Shown here: in pieces, positions 34,516-43,351 of the stretch | Position numbering within the stretch: position 1 is the first letter of the stretch | Layout of the letters: every line of letters begins with the position of its first letter | NCBI RefSeq assembly: GCF_900113835.1 | Contig: NZ_FOQV01000003.1 | Location: 496,001-560,000, forward strand | Direction: 5' to 3' | From: Allobosea sp. OK403 | GTDB lineage: Bacteria > Pseudomonadota > Alphaproteobacteria > Rhizobiales > Beijerinckiaceae | DNA length: 64,000 bases | Position numbers and translations under genes: made by a program | The notes under the pieces: model-generated | Seen by the model: only the letters and a program-made list of their open reading frames with translations | Databases searched by the model: none | What the model was told of the DNA's origin: nothing

Positions 34516-35381
34516 CGGAAACCCCCATGGAATGCGCGATCGAGGGCGCCTCCTGCCTGATCTTCAGGGATGCTCCCTCCTGGGAGGCGCGCCGCACGGC
34601 CAGCGTTGGGCGTTTCCGCTGTGACAGCGCCACGGCCGGCCGCGATCTGCTCGCCCGTGTCGCGGCTGATCTGGTGACCGAGCGCTTTGAGGCGCTGATC
34701 GGCCCCATGGATGGCGACACCTGGCACAGCTATCGGCTGGTGACGGAAAGCGACGGCTCGCCGCCCTTCCTGATGGAGCCGGTAAGCGGCACCTTCGACA
34801 CGGAGGCCTTCACGGCCGCCGGCTTCGCGCCATTGTCGAGCTATGTCTCGACGCGCACGACGCTCGATGCGGCGATTGCGCCCGAAGCGGTTTCGATCGC
34901 GGGCGTTTCGGTGAAGGGAGACGTTTCGGTGAGAGCTTGGGACGGCAGCGACGCTGCCGGGCTCGTCCGCCAGCTTTACGCCATGTCGGCCGCGGCCTTC
35001 CGCAACAACGCGTTCTTCAAGCCGCTCGACGAGCAGGGTTTCCTCAAGCTCTACGAGCCCGTCATGCCGCTGGTCGATCCGCGCTTCGTGCTGTTTGCAC
35101 GCAACGAGGCCGATGCGCTGGTAGGCTTTCTGTTCGGCATGCCGGACCGGCTCGAGGGCGCAGCCCCCCGGACCGTCATCCTGAAGACCTATGCCAGCGC
35201 CCAGCGCGGCGTCGGCCATCTCCTGGCCGACCATTTCCACCGCACGGCGCGGGACGCTGGCTTCACACACGCCATCCATGCGCTGATGCATGTCGATAAT
35301 ATCTCGCTGCAGCGCAGCGCCCGGCATGCCGGAACGATCTTCCGCCGCTACGCTTTGCTCGGCCGCCGGTTGGACGCCTGA
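34512..35381 (+). CDS. GNAT-like acyltransferase
   Basis: The 289-residue product looks like a GNAT-fold N-acyltransferase in its second half: LFARNEADALVGFLFGMPDR, then TVILKTYASAQRGVGHLLAD (the region that would hold acyl-CoA pyrophosphate) and THAIHALMHVDNISLQRSAR with a final FRRYALL. The canonical Q/RxxGxG/A loop is recognisable as QRGVGHL. The first 110 residues are not recognised. The ATG overlaps the previous stop (ATGA); an in-frame longer version runs antisense-like through the kinase gene and is rejected. In context it could acylate the amino group of an aminocarboxypropyl head group, which is inference. Confidence 0.75.
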   Translation: MTETPMECAIEGASCLIFRDAPSWEARRTASVGRFRCDSATAGRDLLARVAADLVTERFEALIGPMDGDTWHSYRLVTESDGSPPFLMEPVSGTFDTEAFTAAGFAPLSSYVSTRTTLDAAIAPEAVSIAGVSVKGDVSVRAWDGSDAAGLVRQLYAMSAAAFRNNAFFKPLDEQGFLKLYEPVMPLVDPRFVLFARNEADALVGFLFGMPDRLEGAAPRTVILKTYASAQRGVGHLLADHFHRTARDAGFTHAIHALMHVDNISLQRSARHAGTIFRRYALLGRRLDA

Positions 35382-35385
35382 GCGC

Positions 35386-36813
35386 ATGAACCTGCTCGAC
35401 CCTTTCCTGCGGAGTGCAGAGCGGCACGGCGACCGCACCGCGATCATTGCAGGAAGCGGCGAGCGGACCAGCTTCGCCGACCTCATCACGGCATCGTCGA
35501 CATTGGCCTCGGCCTGGCACCGCGCCGGCATTGGCCGGGGCGATCGCGTCCTGATCGCCATGCCGCTTGGACCTTCGCTCTATGCAGGCCTGGCCGCGCT
35601 CTGGCGGATCGGCGCGGTCGCGGTACTGCCGGAACCGGCGCTTGGCCTCAAAGGCCTGCGTCACGCCGCGCGCGCGTCCGCCCCAAAAGCCTATCTCAGC
35701 GCCGGCTGGTTTCGCGCGCTGCGATATCTCGTGCCGGAGCTCTGGCCGATCAGGCTCATGCTGACGCCCGACGATGCAAGCGTTTCGGGCGAACCGCTGG
35801 AAGCGCTGACGCCCGAACATCCCGCCCTGATCTCGTTCACCAGCGGCTCGACCGGCCGCCCCAAGGCGATCCAGCGCAGCCATGGCTTCCTTGCGGCGCA
35901 GAGCGCCGTGCTGGCCGATCTGCTGGCGCCCAGGCGCGAGGACGAGACCGACCTCGTCGCCTTCCCGGTCTTCGTCGTCGCCAATCTCGGCCTCGGCGTG
36001 ACCTCGGTGCTCCCGAGCTGGGACCTGCGCCGCCAAGACCACGCTGAAGCCGGCCTCATTGCCAAGCAGATCTCACTCCAGCGGGTGACGCGCGCCCTGC
36101 TGCCGCCGTCGATCTGCGAAACGCTGGCGCGCACTGAGGCGCCGCTGAGGCTGGACGCGATCTTCACCGGGGGCGGCCCCGTGTTTCCAGACCTCCTGGA
36201 GCGCCTCTCGGCAAAAATTCCCGAAGCCGAGATCGTGGCGGTCTACGGCTCGACCGAGGCCGAACCCATCGCCCATCTGCACCACCGCGATATCGACCAT
36301 GACGATTGGAGCGCGATGAAATCGGGCGCAGGCCTGCTCGCGGGGCGCCCGGTCGACAGCATCCAGGTCGCGATCCTGGATGATGAGATCGTGGTCACCG
36401 GCGATCACGTCAACAAGGGCTATCTCGACCCTGCCGACGATGCCTCGACCAAGCTGGAGCGCGCCGGCCTGACTTGGCATCGGACCGGCGATTCCGGCCG
36501 TATCGATGCTGAAGGCCGCCTTTGGCTCGGTGGCCGGCTCGACGGCCGGGCCGGGCAGCTTCTTCCCTTCGGCATCGAGGCGGCGTCACGCTTCTGGCCG
36601 GGCGTGCGCCGCAGCGCGCTGGTGGAGATCGGCGGACGGGCGCAGCTCGCGGTCGAGGGCGATCAGGACAAGATGCCGAGCTGGACGCGAGCCGCTGCCC
36701 AGATCGGAGAGGTCTGCGTGGTCGGGATGGACGAGATCCCCCTCGACAAGCGTCACAGGTCGAAGGTCGACTACGTCGCCCTTCGCGCCAAATTGCAGGG
36801 ACTGGCGAAGTAG
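35386..36813 (+). CDS. AMP-forming acyl-CoA synthetase/ligase
   Basis: This 475-residue member of the ANL superfamily has the P-loop-like TSGSTGRPKAIQRSH, the VYGSTEAEPIA adenine-binding motif, HRTGDSGRIDAEGRLWLGGR (hinge with Asp) and a C-terminal Lys region LDKRHRSKVDY. It should activate a carboxylic acid with ATP, probably to a CoA thioester. The start at 35386 lies 4 bp after the acetyltransferase stop. It is the last gene of the operon that begins with an HMG-CoA-reductase homologue, so the two might prepare and reduce the same acyl group. Confidence 0.88.
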   Translation: MNLLDPFLRSAERHGDRTAIIAGSGERTSFADLITASSTLASAWHRAGIGRGDRVLIAMPLGPSLYAGLAALWRIGAVAVLPEPALGLKGLRHAARASAPKAYLSAGWFRALRYLVPELWPIRLMLTPDDASVSGEPLEALTPEHPALISFTSGSTGRPKAIQRSHGFLAAQSAVLADLLAPRREDETDLVAFPVFVVANLGLGVTSVLPSWDLRRQDHAEAGLIAKQISLQRVTRALLPPSICETLARTEAPLRLDAIFTGGGPVFPDLLERLSAKIPEAEIVAVYGSTEAEPIAHLHHRDIDHDDWSAMKSGAGLLAGRPVDSIQVAILDDEIVVTGDHVNKGYLDPADDASTKLERAGLTWHRTGDSGRIDAEGRLWLGGRLDGRAGQLLPFGIEAASRFWPGVRRSALVEIGGRAQLAVEGDQDKMPSWTRAAAQIGEVCVVGMDEIPLDKRHRSKVDYVALRAKLQGLAK

Positions 36814-36896
36814 CCGGATCGATCCCTCCGCAGCTCCGGCCCTTTGAAATCGCCGAAGACCCTGAGCCCCCGGCGGCGCCGTCAGGGCTACCTGCA

Positions 36897-37400
36897 TCAT
36901 TTCAACGCCAAATAAACGGAGAATAGTCCACCTACCGTGGCCGTCATGCCGACCAAGCCAAAAATGAAGCGGAAGCACTGTCCGAAGGTCCAGGTCGCCG
37001 AGGAGTCGCTCTGGAGGTTGGTCGCGCGCCCTCCAGCCTCGGTGGCGACCACCTGCGCGTACGGCGGCATGCTCAGCCGCTCGCCATCGATCAACGCCTT
37101 CTCCGAAATCTTCACCAGCTCCGAAGCACGCGCATCGAGCTTGTAGAAGACGAATGACAAAGCCGCCAGGATGAGAGCGATCACGGCAGCAGCGGACGGC
37201 ATCGTCTTAATCGTGGCGCCGATCCCTGCCGCCATGATGCCTGAGAACGCGATGAAATAGTTGAAAACTGAGATGCGCTGCTGCGCGTGCAGAGCGAAAT
37301 ACCGCCATGCGTGATCGAGCGCCTTATCCGGTGGCTGGATCGATCCCTCGGACGCACGATGCGCTTCGTCCCCACCCGAGCCACTCTTCACGACATCCAT
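36897..37400 (-). CDS. two-helix membrane protein, unknown function
   Basis: The 167-residue product begins MDVVKSGSGGDEAHRASEG and has two hydrophobic hairpins: one around FNYFIAFSGIMAAGIGATIK and AAVIALILAALSFVFYKLDA, and a C-terminal one around FRFIFGLVGMTATVGGLFSV. The segment ALDHAWRYFALHAQQRISVF before the first helix (His-x2-Gln-Arg pattern) recurs in a family of small bacterial membrane proteins of unknown function; I do not trust a name. The frame reaches 59 codons further upstream without support. It is transcribed leftwards, convergent with the acyl-CoA synthetase operon. Confidence 0.65.
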   Translation of the reverse strand: MDVVKSGSGGDEAHRASEGSIQPPDKALDHAWRYFALHAQQRISVFNYFIAFSGIMAAGIGATIKTMPSAAAVIALILAALSFVFYKLDARASELVKISEKALIDGERLSMPPYAQVVATEAGGRATNLQSDSSATWTFGQCFRFIFGLVGMTATVGGLFSVYLALK

Positions 37401-37608
37401 TCTCGATCCCCAACCACGAAAGGGTTCGCGCTTACCTAACATGGTTACACGAGCCCTTCGTACAATGACGCCGCGGGCGGTCTGGACAGGCAACACGAAC
37501 TGGACACCAATCGGGCTTTGCACGCGGTTGAACAGGCTATTGGTTTCCGGCGGAAGCATGCAACGTCTTGTTCTCAACGGTCGCGCACGGTCATCGCGCT
37601 CGGCCGGT

Positions 37609-39444
37609 TCACGGGGACGGGCGAAGCATCAGTAGGTCGCGATCGTCCCAGATCTCCTTCAGGACCGTTCGACTAACGATCGTGAGCAAGGACAGCAGTG
37701 CACCCAGGATTGCGATCTTCAGCTCAAGAGCAAGACGCTCCCACCTCGTCGGGTTTTGTCTGACCTGATCTTTCCAGAAGGCGTTCGCCGTTCCGACGAA
37801 GCGCACCTGGTTGCCGCCCGGGAAGCTCCCATCGATATCGCCGATCAGAACGTAGGAATCGATCGGATTGGGGGTCTGCGCCACCCCGTCGACCTCGAAG
37901 CGAGCGAAGTTTCCGCGGAGCTGAATGATCTCCAACTTGCCATCCCGACCGATCCGCGAGCTCTTGTCGTCGCCATAGGACAAGCGGATCCATCCGCCGT
38001 CGCCATCCACCGATAGCGAAATATCGTCGTCGATCGTTGCATCGCCAGGGACGAGATTGCGCGTCAACCGAAGAAGAACGCCCGGATCGAGGGGGGGATT
38101 CCTGAGCACCCTTTTTTCCGATCGCATCAGTTGTCGGATAGGGATCGGTCTGCAGGCCGACCGCTTCGTCTCGGTGGTCCTCGTCGGCGCGGCGATGTCG
38201 ATATCCAAGGGCTTATCGTCGACGCTAAGCCGGAGCCGTTGCCCCGACAGCTTCGGCCGGTCTTCCGAACCATCGATCAAGATGGCGGACAGATAGTAGG
38301 CATGGTCCGCCACCTTTCGGGAGATGCTGAGTTTGGTTTCGGCCCCGACGAACTGAGTTACTGTTTGAGTGGAAGCCGCGCTGTCGTCACTTCCGGACAG
38401 ATAGAAGAGTATCGGCGTATCGGCCTTCAATTCGGTACGCCCGAACGGCGTCGAAAGGCTCGGGACGGTGAGGTTGGAATACCCCTCATCGAAGGCGAGA
38501 TTGACCTTAGAAACCCGGCCGAGGGAAAAGCCCTCTGCGTTGCGGCCCTTGTAGGTCACCGCCTCTTCGGCCGTGCAACCATCGTAGAACTCGACCGAAG
38601 CGCTGAACGCGCCGGCCCGTTGCGATTTCCATTCTGATCTCAGGTTACCCTTGGGGTGGAGCCAATTGATGGAAGCCTGACTGGCCTCGCCCGGTATCAT
38701 CCTGAATTCCGACTGCGGCCGCCCTTCGGTTGGCTTGGCCGCGACGAACATCCCATCCGCCGGGTTGGAGACCACGGCATCGAACCTGACAGGCGTCGGC
38801 CGATAGAGAGCCTCGACCAGGACGTAGGTCGAGACATTGATTGCAAGTCCGAAGACCACCACCGTCAAGGTCGCCGCCGCGGAACGCCTCCAAGTTTGAA
38901 ATGGCAGATGCCGGTATACCGTATCCGCCAATAGCATGATCGATACGATCAGGGCTGCTGCGACGAAGCCTCCCGCGCAATCGGCCATGGCGATACCGAT
39001 GGCCCGATCGCCGTTCGCTCGATCGAAGACGAACAAGTACAACAGATCCGCACAAACCAATATAAATACTATAGAGAAAATAAGTGCAAAAAACATATCT
39101 TTAGCTTTTGACTGCATTGATGCAACAAAAGCGGCTACGACACTGATTATAAACAATTGATAGTTTATGTCGCCGTATAACCACTTAGTCAAGCTTGGGA
39201 AATGGATCAAGCTGCTTTTATAAGCGGATTCATAAATCGATGCAGCTCCGCTGCTTATAAAAAGAGATACATAATTAAATATAGTCGGCCCCGGTGATAT
39301 AACCAGAAAAATCGCCAGTATCAGATTTACTATCGCAAGTCGCCTATTGTAAATCCTGGCAAAAACTTCGCGAGATAATGGCATCTTGATTTTCCGGATC
39401 GCTCGGAAAGCCGAATGGACTAGCAGTAGAGGTCTTCTGAACAT
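37609..39444 (-). CDS. large membrane protein of unknown function
   Basis: I do not recognise this 611-residue protein. The N-terminal ~220 residues contain five or six membrane segments (for example LAIVNLILAIFLVISPG, LFIISVVAAFVASM, FFALIFSIVFILVCADLLYL). A long soluble, beta-rich region of about 350 residues follows, probably outside the cytoplasmic membrane, and one last helix (ALELKIAILGALLSLLTIV) closes it. A start at an internal ATG (39384) is possible. The DNA encoding the membrane part is clearly AT-richer than the rest, a sign of foreign or mosaic origin. The neighbour at 36897 is another unknown membrane protein on the same strand. Confidence 0.65.
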   Translation of the reverse strand: MFRRPLLLVHSAFRAIRKIKMPLSREVFARIYNRRLAIVNLILAIFLVISPGPTIFNYVSLFISSGAASIYESAYKSSLIHFPSLTKWLYGDINYQLFIISVVAAFVASMQSKAKDMFFALIFSIVFILVCADLLYLFVFDRANGDRAIGIAMADCAGGFVAAALIVSIMLLADTVYRHLPFQTWRRSAAATLTVVVFGLAINVSTYVLVEALYRPTPVRFDAVVSNPADGMFVAAKPTEGRPQSEFRMIPGEASQASINWLHPKGNLRSEWKSQRAGAFSASVEFYDGCTAEEAVTYKGRNAEGFSLGRVSKVNLAFDEGYSNLTVPSLSTPFGRTELKADTPILFYLSGSDDSAASTQTVTQFVGAETKLSISRKVADHAYYLSAILIDGSEDRPKLSGQRLRLSVDDKPLDIDIAAPTRTTETKRSACRPIPIRQLMRSEKRVLRNPPLDPGVLLRLTRNLVPGDATIDDDISLSVDGDGGWIRLSYGDDKSSRIGRDGKLEIIQLRGNFARFEVDGVAQTPNPIDSYVLIGDIDGSFPGGNQVRFVGTANAFWKDQVRQNPTRWERLALELKIAILGALLSLLTIVSRTVLKEIWDDRDLLMLRPSP

Positions 39445-39839
39445 TCTTGCGACCAGACCTCATGACCTCATCCAAAAACCGCTGAGACGGAATCGATGGA
39501 TGAAGGCTTCTCACGTTAAACTGGGTATATTCCGATCGTTCGCGTGTGGAAAGATAGCTCGACTTCTGGCACGTACGAGAGTTGTGGATCGACGCCCACG
39601 CCCGACCCGACAACGTCTACTTCCGTGCGGCGCCTCGACTTCAGCATTTGCCGCTGCGAGGGCCCTAATCCCTAATCGGCCCAGCGCGCCACTTGAGTCG
39701 GATGCTGCTAATCCGCCTTGCAGTGCTGAGTGTCAGCTTTCGGGCAGTGCTTCAATGTCCGTCCTAGGTCGATTTCGCCTTCGAGATACTCCGCGGCTAG
39801 GTGCGCTTTCGGGCAAGGAGCCAGAGTTCGCTTCTGGCG

Positions 39840-40029
39840 GATTGTGTTGAAAAAGTCCGCCGCAATACTTCGGGCGAGTTCGACTGGTTCGAGTGCGGAA
39901 ATTTTGTCTTTCGACGGACGGCGTGGCCCGCCTTGAGGGGCGTTTTACTGCTGTGAAGAGGAGTATTTTTCTCCGCCAAGTGCCGACGCCGCTCGATTTT
40001 CACGCCGGCCGGACTTTTTCAACACAATC
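39840..40029. mobile_element. MITE-like 190-bp element with 20-bp terminal inverted repeats
   Basis: GATTGTGTTGAAAAAGTCCG (39840-39859) is the exact reverse complement of the sequence at 40010-40029. The element is flanked by a 4-bp direct repeat, GGCG (39836-39839 and 40030-40033), as expected of a target-site duplication. The termini (TTGTGTTGAAAAAGT) resemble ends of IS1182-type elements as I remember them. The 150-bp interior encodes no transposase, so it is a deletion derivative or MITE that needs a transposase elsewhere. Confidence 0.65.
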
Positions 40030-40117
40030 GGCGCGTTTCGGACGCTGGACGCGCCGACAGTTCACATGTCGTCGCCGATTCTGCGCTGGCGCTGCTCGCG
40101 CCCCAACCCTCCATCCG

Positions 40118-40223
40118 CTAGAGTATTTCCGCGTTTCTCCGAATCGCGAAATTGCTCTACCTCCTTGTTTTATCGCATTTTCTTCACGCGAACCGGTGGC
40201 CACTTCGCTCGAAAATGCTCTAG
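40118..40223 (+). repeat. 106-bp palindromic repeat, long type, copy 1
   Basis: The element runs CTAGAG...CTCTAG and contains two hairpins: one around TTTCCGCGTTTCTCCGAATC and one around TTTTCTTCACGCGAACCGGT. It is closely similar to 47039-47144, 49446-49551 and 60807-60912. It lies just upstream of the hydrolase-TPR gene, and an open frame happens to run through it. Confidence 0.8.
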
Positions 40224-40309
40224 CATTCAAAAGACAGCCGCACTGCGGCCGCTCCCTTCGTCGCGAGGGTCGTGCGATCCCGGACTGGAACGTCGCACAA
40301 GGGCTGAAA

Positions 40310-41383
40310 TTGCTATCAGTCGTCTATCGCTCACGGCACCTGTTGGTGAAGGTCGCGCATCGTGCGAGCGCGGCCTGCGTCGTGACGTTCGACTCCTATG
40401 CCGACACGAACGACCTTGATCGCCGTGCCTTCGGCGAAGCGTTCTTCGCCCAAAACCGGATCTCGGCCATCCATGTCGTGAACGGCCGGAACCGCTGGTA
40501 TCACGAGCCCGACTGGAGGGAGGCGATCGACGCGGTGCGCAAGGCCGCGTCCGGCTATGCTCGCCTCGTCACCTATGGCTCGAGCATGGGGGCCTATGCC
40601 GCGCTGCGCTTCGCAGATCATGTCGGTGCATCGACCGCGCTGGCTCTCTCCCCGCAATATAGCCGCGACCCTCGCAAGGCTCCGTTCGAAGATCGCTGGC
40701 CCGGGCAGAGGCGAGGAAAGTGGCTGCCCGAATTATCAGGCCCCCTGTCCGCGAAAGTGCCCGTCGTGCTGGCCTACGATCCCGCCATGACATCGGAACG
40801 ACTGCATGCAGAACGCATCGCGAGTGAAATGGTCGTGGAGAGGCTGGCATTGCCTCATGCGGGGCATGCCATGGCTGCCCATCTATCGGAATGCGGGCTT
40901 CTTTCGGACCTGGTCCTTGAGGTCATACGGGGCTCAGCCGACCTGACAGCCCTCGGACGCCGTGCGCGGACAAGGCGGAAGCAATCTCAACATTACCTGA
41001 TTGCGCTCTCCCATGCGGCGCACCGAGCGAAACGAGATGAGGTTGCATTGGCAATCGCGCGGAGAGCCGCTGAAATCGCCCCCGACAGGAATCTTGGCTG
41101 GCATTCCCTCGGCTATCTGCTCTCGAAGCTGCAAAAGCACGGGGAGGCGCTGGCGGCTCACCACAAGGCGGCGGAGCTGGCTCCCAATGTCGCGGCGGTT
41201 CAACTGCGCTTCGCCGCGGCGCAGCAGGACAGCGGAGACTATGATGGAGCCTTGCGGACACTGCGTTCACTATCGGACAAACCAACGACGCCGGAAGTCA
41301 GGCGGAAGCTCGCCACCATGGCCTTCCATATTCGCGTGCTGCGCGGTGTCGGGCGCGTCCGCGCCGCGCTCCGCTCTCGATAG
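40310..41383 (+). CDS. alpha/beta-hydrolase-like protein with C-terminal TPRs
   Basis: The product (357 residues from a TTG at 40310; start uncertain) begins with a hydrolase-like domain: ACVVTFDSYADT, VVNGRNRWYHEPDW and the nucleophile elbow TYGSSMGAYAALRFADHV (Gly-Ser-Ser-Met-Gly), with a late PHAGHAMAAHL that could give the catalytic His. The last 130 residues resemble tetratricopeptide repeats (LGWHSLGYLLSKLQKHGEAL and similar). Such proteins are found near polysaccharide and glycosyltransferase loci. The open frame continues upstream through a palindromic repeat and a MITE, so either the gene lost its 5' end or it starts at a non-ATG codon (TTG 40310 or GTG 40346). Confidence 0.65.
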   Translation: MLSVVYRSRHLLVKVAHRASAACVVTFDSYADTNDLDRRAFGEAFFAQNRISAIHVVNGRNRWYHEPDWREAIDAVRKAASGYARLVTYGSSMGAYAALRFADHVGASTALALSPQYSRDPRKAPFEDRWPGQRRGKWLPELSGPLSAKVPVVLAYDPAMTSERLHAERIASEMVVERLALPHAGHAMAAHLSECGLLSDLVLEVIRGSADLTALGRRARTRRKQSQHYLIALSHAAHRAKRDEVALAIARRAAEIAPDRNLGWHSLGYLLSKLQKHGEALAAHHKAAELAPNVAAVQLRFAAAQQDSGDYDGALRTLRSLSDKPTTPEVRRKLATMAFHIRVLRGVGRVRAALRSR

Positions 41384-41434
41384 CCGCCTGGCCCGTGGAA
41401 CGGTAGCCTTTGCGCCAACCAGCGCGACATCTCG

Positions 41435-43351
41435 TCAGCCCGGTTTGAGGTAGCGACCCTTCTTCAGGAAATCGATGATCCGGTCTGCCGATCGCTCGAT
41501 TGCGACCTTGTCCGTATCGAGGTGGATTTCGGGGGCCTCCGGCGGTTCATAGGGGCTGTCGATCCCGGTGAAGTTCTTGATCTGCCCGGCGCGGGCCCGT
41601 TTGTAGAGCCCCTTCGGATCGCGTGCTTCCGCCACCGATAGCGGTGCGTCCACGAAGATCTCGATGAATTCCCCGGGCTCCAGGCACTCGCGCGCCATCC
41701 GGCGTTCGGCGCGGAAGGGCGAGATGAAGGAGGCCAGCACGATCAGCCCGGCATCGACGAAGAGTTTGGCCGTCTCGGCCACCCGGCGAATATTCTCGAC
41801 GCGATCGACTTCCGTGAAGCCGAGATCGCGATTGAGCCCGTGGCGGAGATTGTCGCCGTCGAGGAGATAGGTGTGGCAGCCCAGCGCGAAGAGGCGCTGC
41901 TCGACCAGGTTGGCGATCGTCGACTTGCCTGAACCCGACAAGCCGGTGAACCACAAGACCACCGGCCGCTGGCTCTTGGCTTGCGCGCGCCGCCGCTTGT
42001 CGATGTCGACGGGCTGCCAGTGGATATTCGTCGCACGCCGCAGCGCGAAGCCGATCATGCCAGCGCCGACCGAATGGTTGCTGACGCGGTCGATCAGGAT
42101 GAAGCCGCCGGTCGTCCGGTTCGCGGCGTAGGGATCGAAGGCGATCGGTTCGCGGGTCGAGATGTTGACGATGCCGATCTCGTTGAGACCGAGATCCTTT
42201 GCGGCGAGGTGCTGGAAGTTGTCGGCAACGATCTTGTACTTGATCTCAGTGACGCTGCAGAGGACGGTCTTGGTGCCGATCTTCAGCAGATAGGGACGAC
42301 CCGGGATGAGATGGTCATCATGCATCCAGATGACATGTGCCGCGAACTGGTCGGCGACATCAGGCCGCTGATCCGCGTCGCTCAGCACATCGCCGCGCGA
42401 CACGTCGATCTCGTCGTCAAAGGTGACCGTCACAGCCTGGCCGGCCCGGGCGTCTTGAAGATCGCCATCATAGGTCGAGATCGAGCGGATCGTGGATGTG
42501 CGCCCCGACAGGGAGGCGACGACCTCATCACCCACCGCAACGCTGCCGCTTGCGATCGTGCCGCTATAGCCGCGAAAGTCCATATTCGGCCGGTTGATCC
42601 ATTGAATGGGCAAGCGGAACGGCTGATGGCGCGCATCGCGTGCGACCTCGACGGCCTCGAGATATCCGAGCAGGTGCGGGCCGGCATACCAATCGAGATT
42701 GGCGCCTCGGCTGATCACATTGTCGCCGAGCTTGGCCGAGACCGGGATCGCCTTGACCGTCTCGAAGGAGAGGTCGCGGGCGAACCTCTCGTAATCCGCG
42801 ACGGTCTCCTCAAACCGCGACTGGGAATAGCCGACGAGATCGATCTTGTTCACCGCCAGCACGACGTGCCGGATCCCGAGCAGGGATGCGATGAAGGAGT
42901 GTCGGCGCGTCTGCGTCAGCACGCCCTTTCGGGCATCGACGAGAATGATCGCAAGATCGGCATTGGATGCGCCGGTCGCCATGTTGCGCGTGTATTGCTC
43001 ATGGCCCGGCGTGTCCGCCACGATGAATTTCCGCTTGGCTGTCGAAAAGAAGCGGTAGGCGACATCGATCGTGATGCCCTGCTCGCGCTCCGCCTCCAGC
43101 CCGTCGACGAGCAGGGAGAAATCGATCTCCTGTCCCGCGCCACCACGGGATTTCGACTCGCGCTCGAGCGTCGCCACTTGATCGTCGAAGAGCAGCTTGG
43201 TGTCGTAGAGCAGTCTTCCGATCAGCGTCGACTTGCCGTCATCGACCGAGCCGCATGTCAGGAAACGCAGCAGGTCCTTGGGCTGGCTCAGGCCGGGCAG
43301 CGGCGTCTTGACGCTCGAAGTCTTGGCGGTTGGGAGATCAGCCGCGAACAT
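41435..43351 (-). CDS. cysNC: sulfate adenylyltransferase subunit 1/adenylylsulfate kinase fusion
   Basis: The 638-residue bifunctional protein joins a CysN-type GTPase and a CysC-type kinase. The GTPase half has GSVDDGKSTLIGRLLYD, DTPGHEQY and NKIDLVGY; the kinase half begins with WFTGLSGSGKSTIANLVEQR and LDGDNLRHGLN. With CysD it turns sulfate and ATP into APS, and the kinase makes PAPS, the donor for sulfotransferases. The start overlaps the cysD stop by one base. No PAPS reductase gene is nearby, while a sulfotransferase-like gene is at 47196, so this pair may serve sulfation as well as assimilation; the arrangement is also that of rhizobial nodPQ. Confidence 0.96.
   Translation of the reverse strand: MFAADLPTAKTSSVKTPLPGLSQPKDLLRFLTCGSVDDGKSTLIGRLLYDTKLLFDDQVATLERESKSRGGAGQEIDFSLLVDGLEAEREQGITIDVAYRFFSTAKRKFIVADTPGHEQYTRNMATGASNADLAIILVDARKGVLTQTRRHSFIASLLGIRHVVLAVNKIDLVGYSQSRFEETVADYERFARDLSFETVKAIPVSAKLGDNVISRGANLDWYAGPHLLGYLEAVEVARDARHQPFRLPIQWINRPNMDFRGYSGTIASGSVAVGDEVVASLSGRTSTIRSISTYDGDLQDARAGQAVTVTFDDEIDVSRGDVLSDADQRPDVADQFAAHVIWMHDDHLIPGRPYLLKIGTKTVLCSVTEIKYKIVADNFQHLAAKDLGLNEIGIVNISTREPIAFDPYAANRTTGGFILIDRVSNHSVGAGMIGFALRRATNIHWQPVDIDKRRRAQAKSQRPVVLWFTGLSGSGKSTIANLVEQRLFALGCHTYLLDGDNLRHGLNRDLGFTEVDRVENIRRVAETAKLFVDAGLIVLASFISPFRAERRMARECLEPGEFIEIFVDAPLSVAEARDPKGLYKRARAGQIKNFTGIDSPYEPPEAPEIHLDTDKVAIERSADRIIDFLKKGRYLKPG

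Larger units (their letters stand above)
39445..40309. other. 865-bp region of repeats without a clear gene
   Basis: This stretch separates the divergent membrane-protein gene and the hydrolase gene. It contains a MITE-like element (39840-40029) and a palindromic repeat (40118-40223), listed separately. An open frame passes through both repeats into the downstream hydrolase, but that part is repeat-derived and not accepted as coding. The first 390 bp have no supported feature. Confidence 0.5.
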
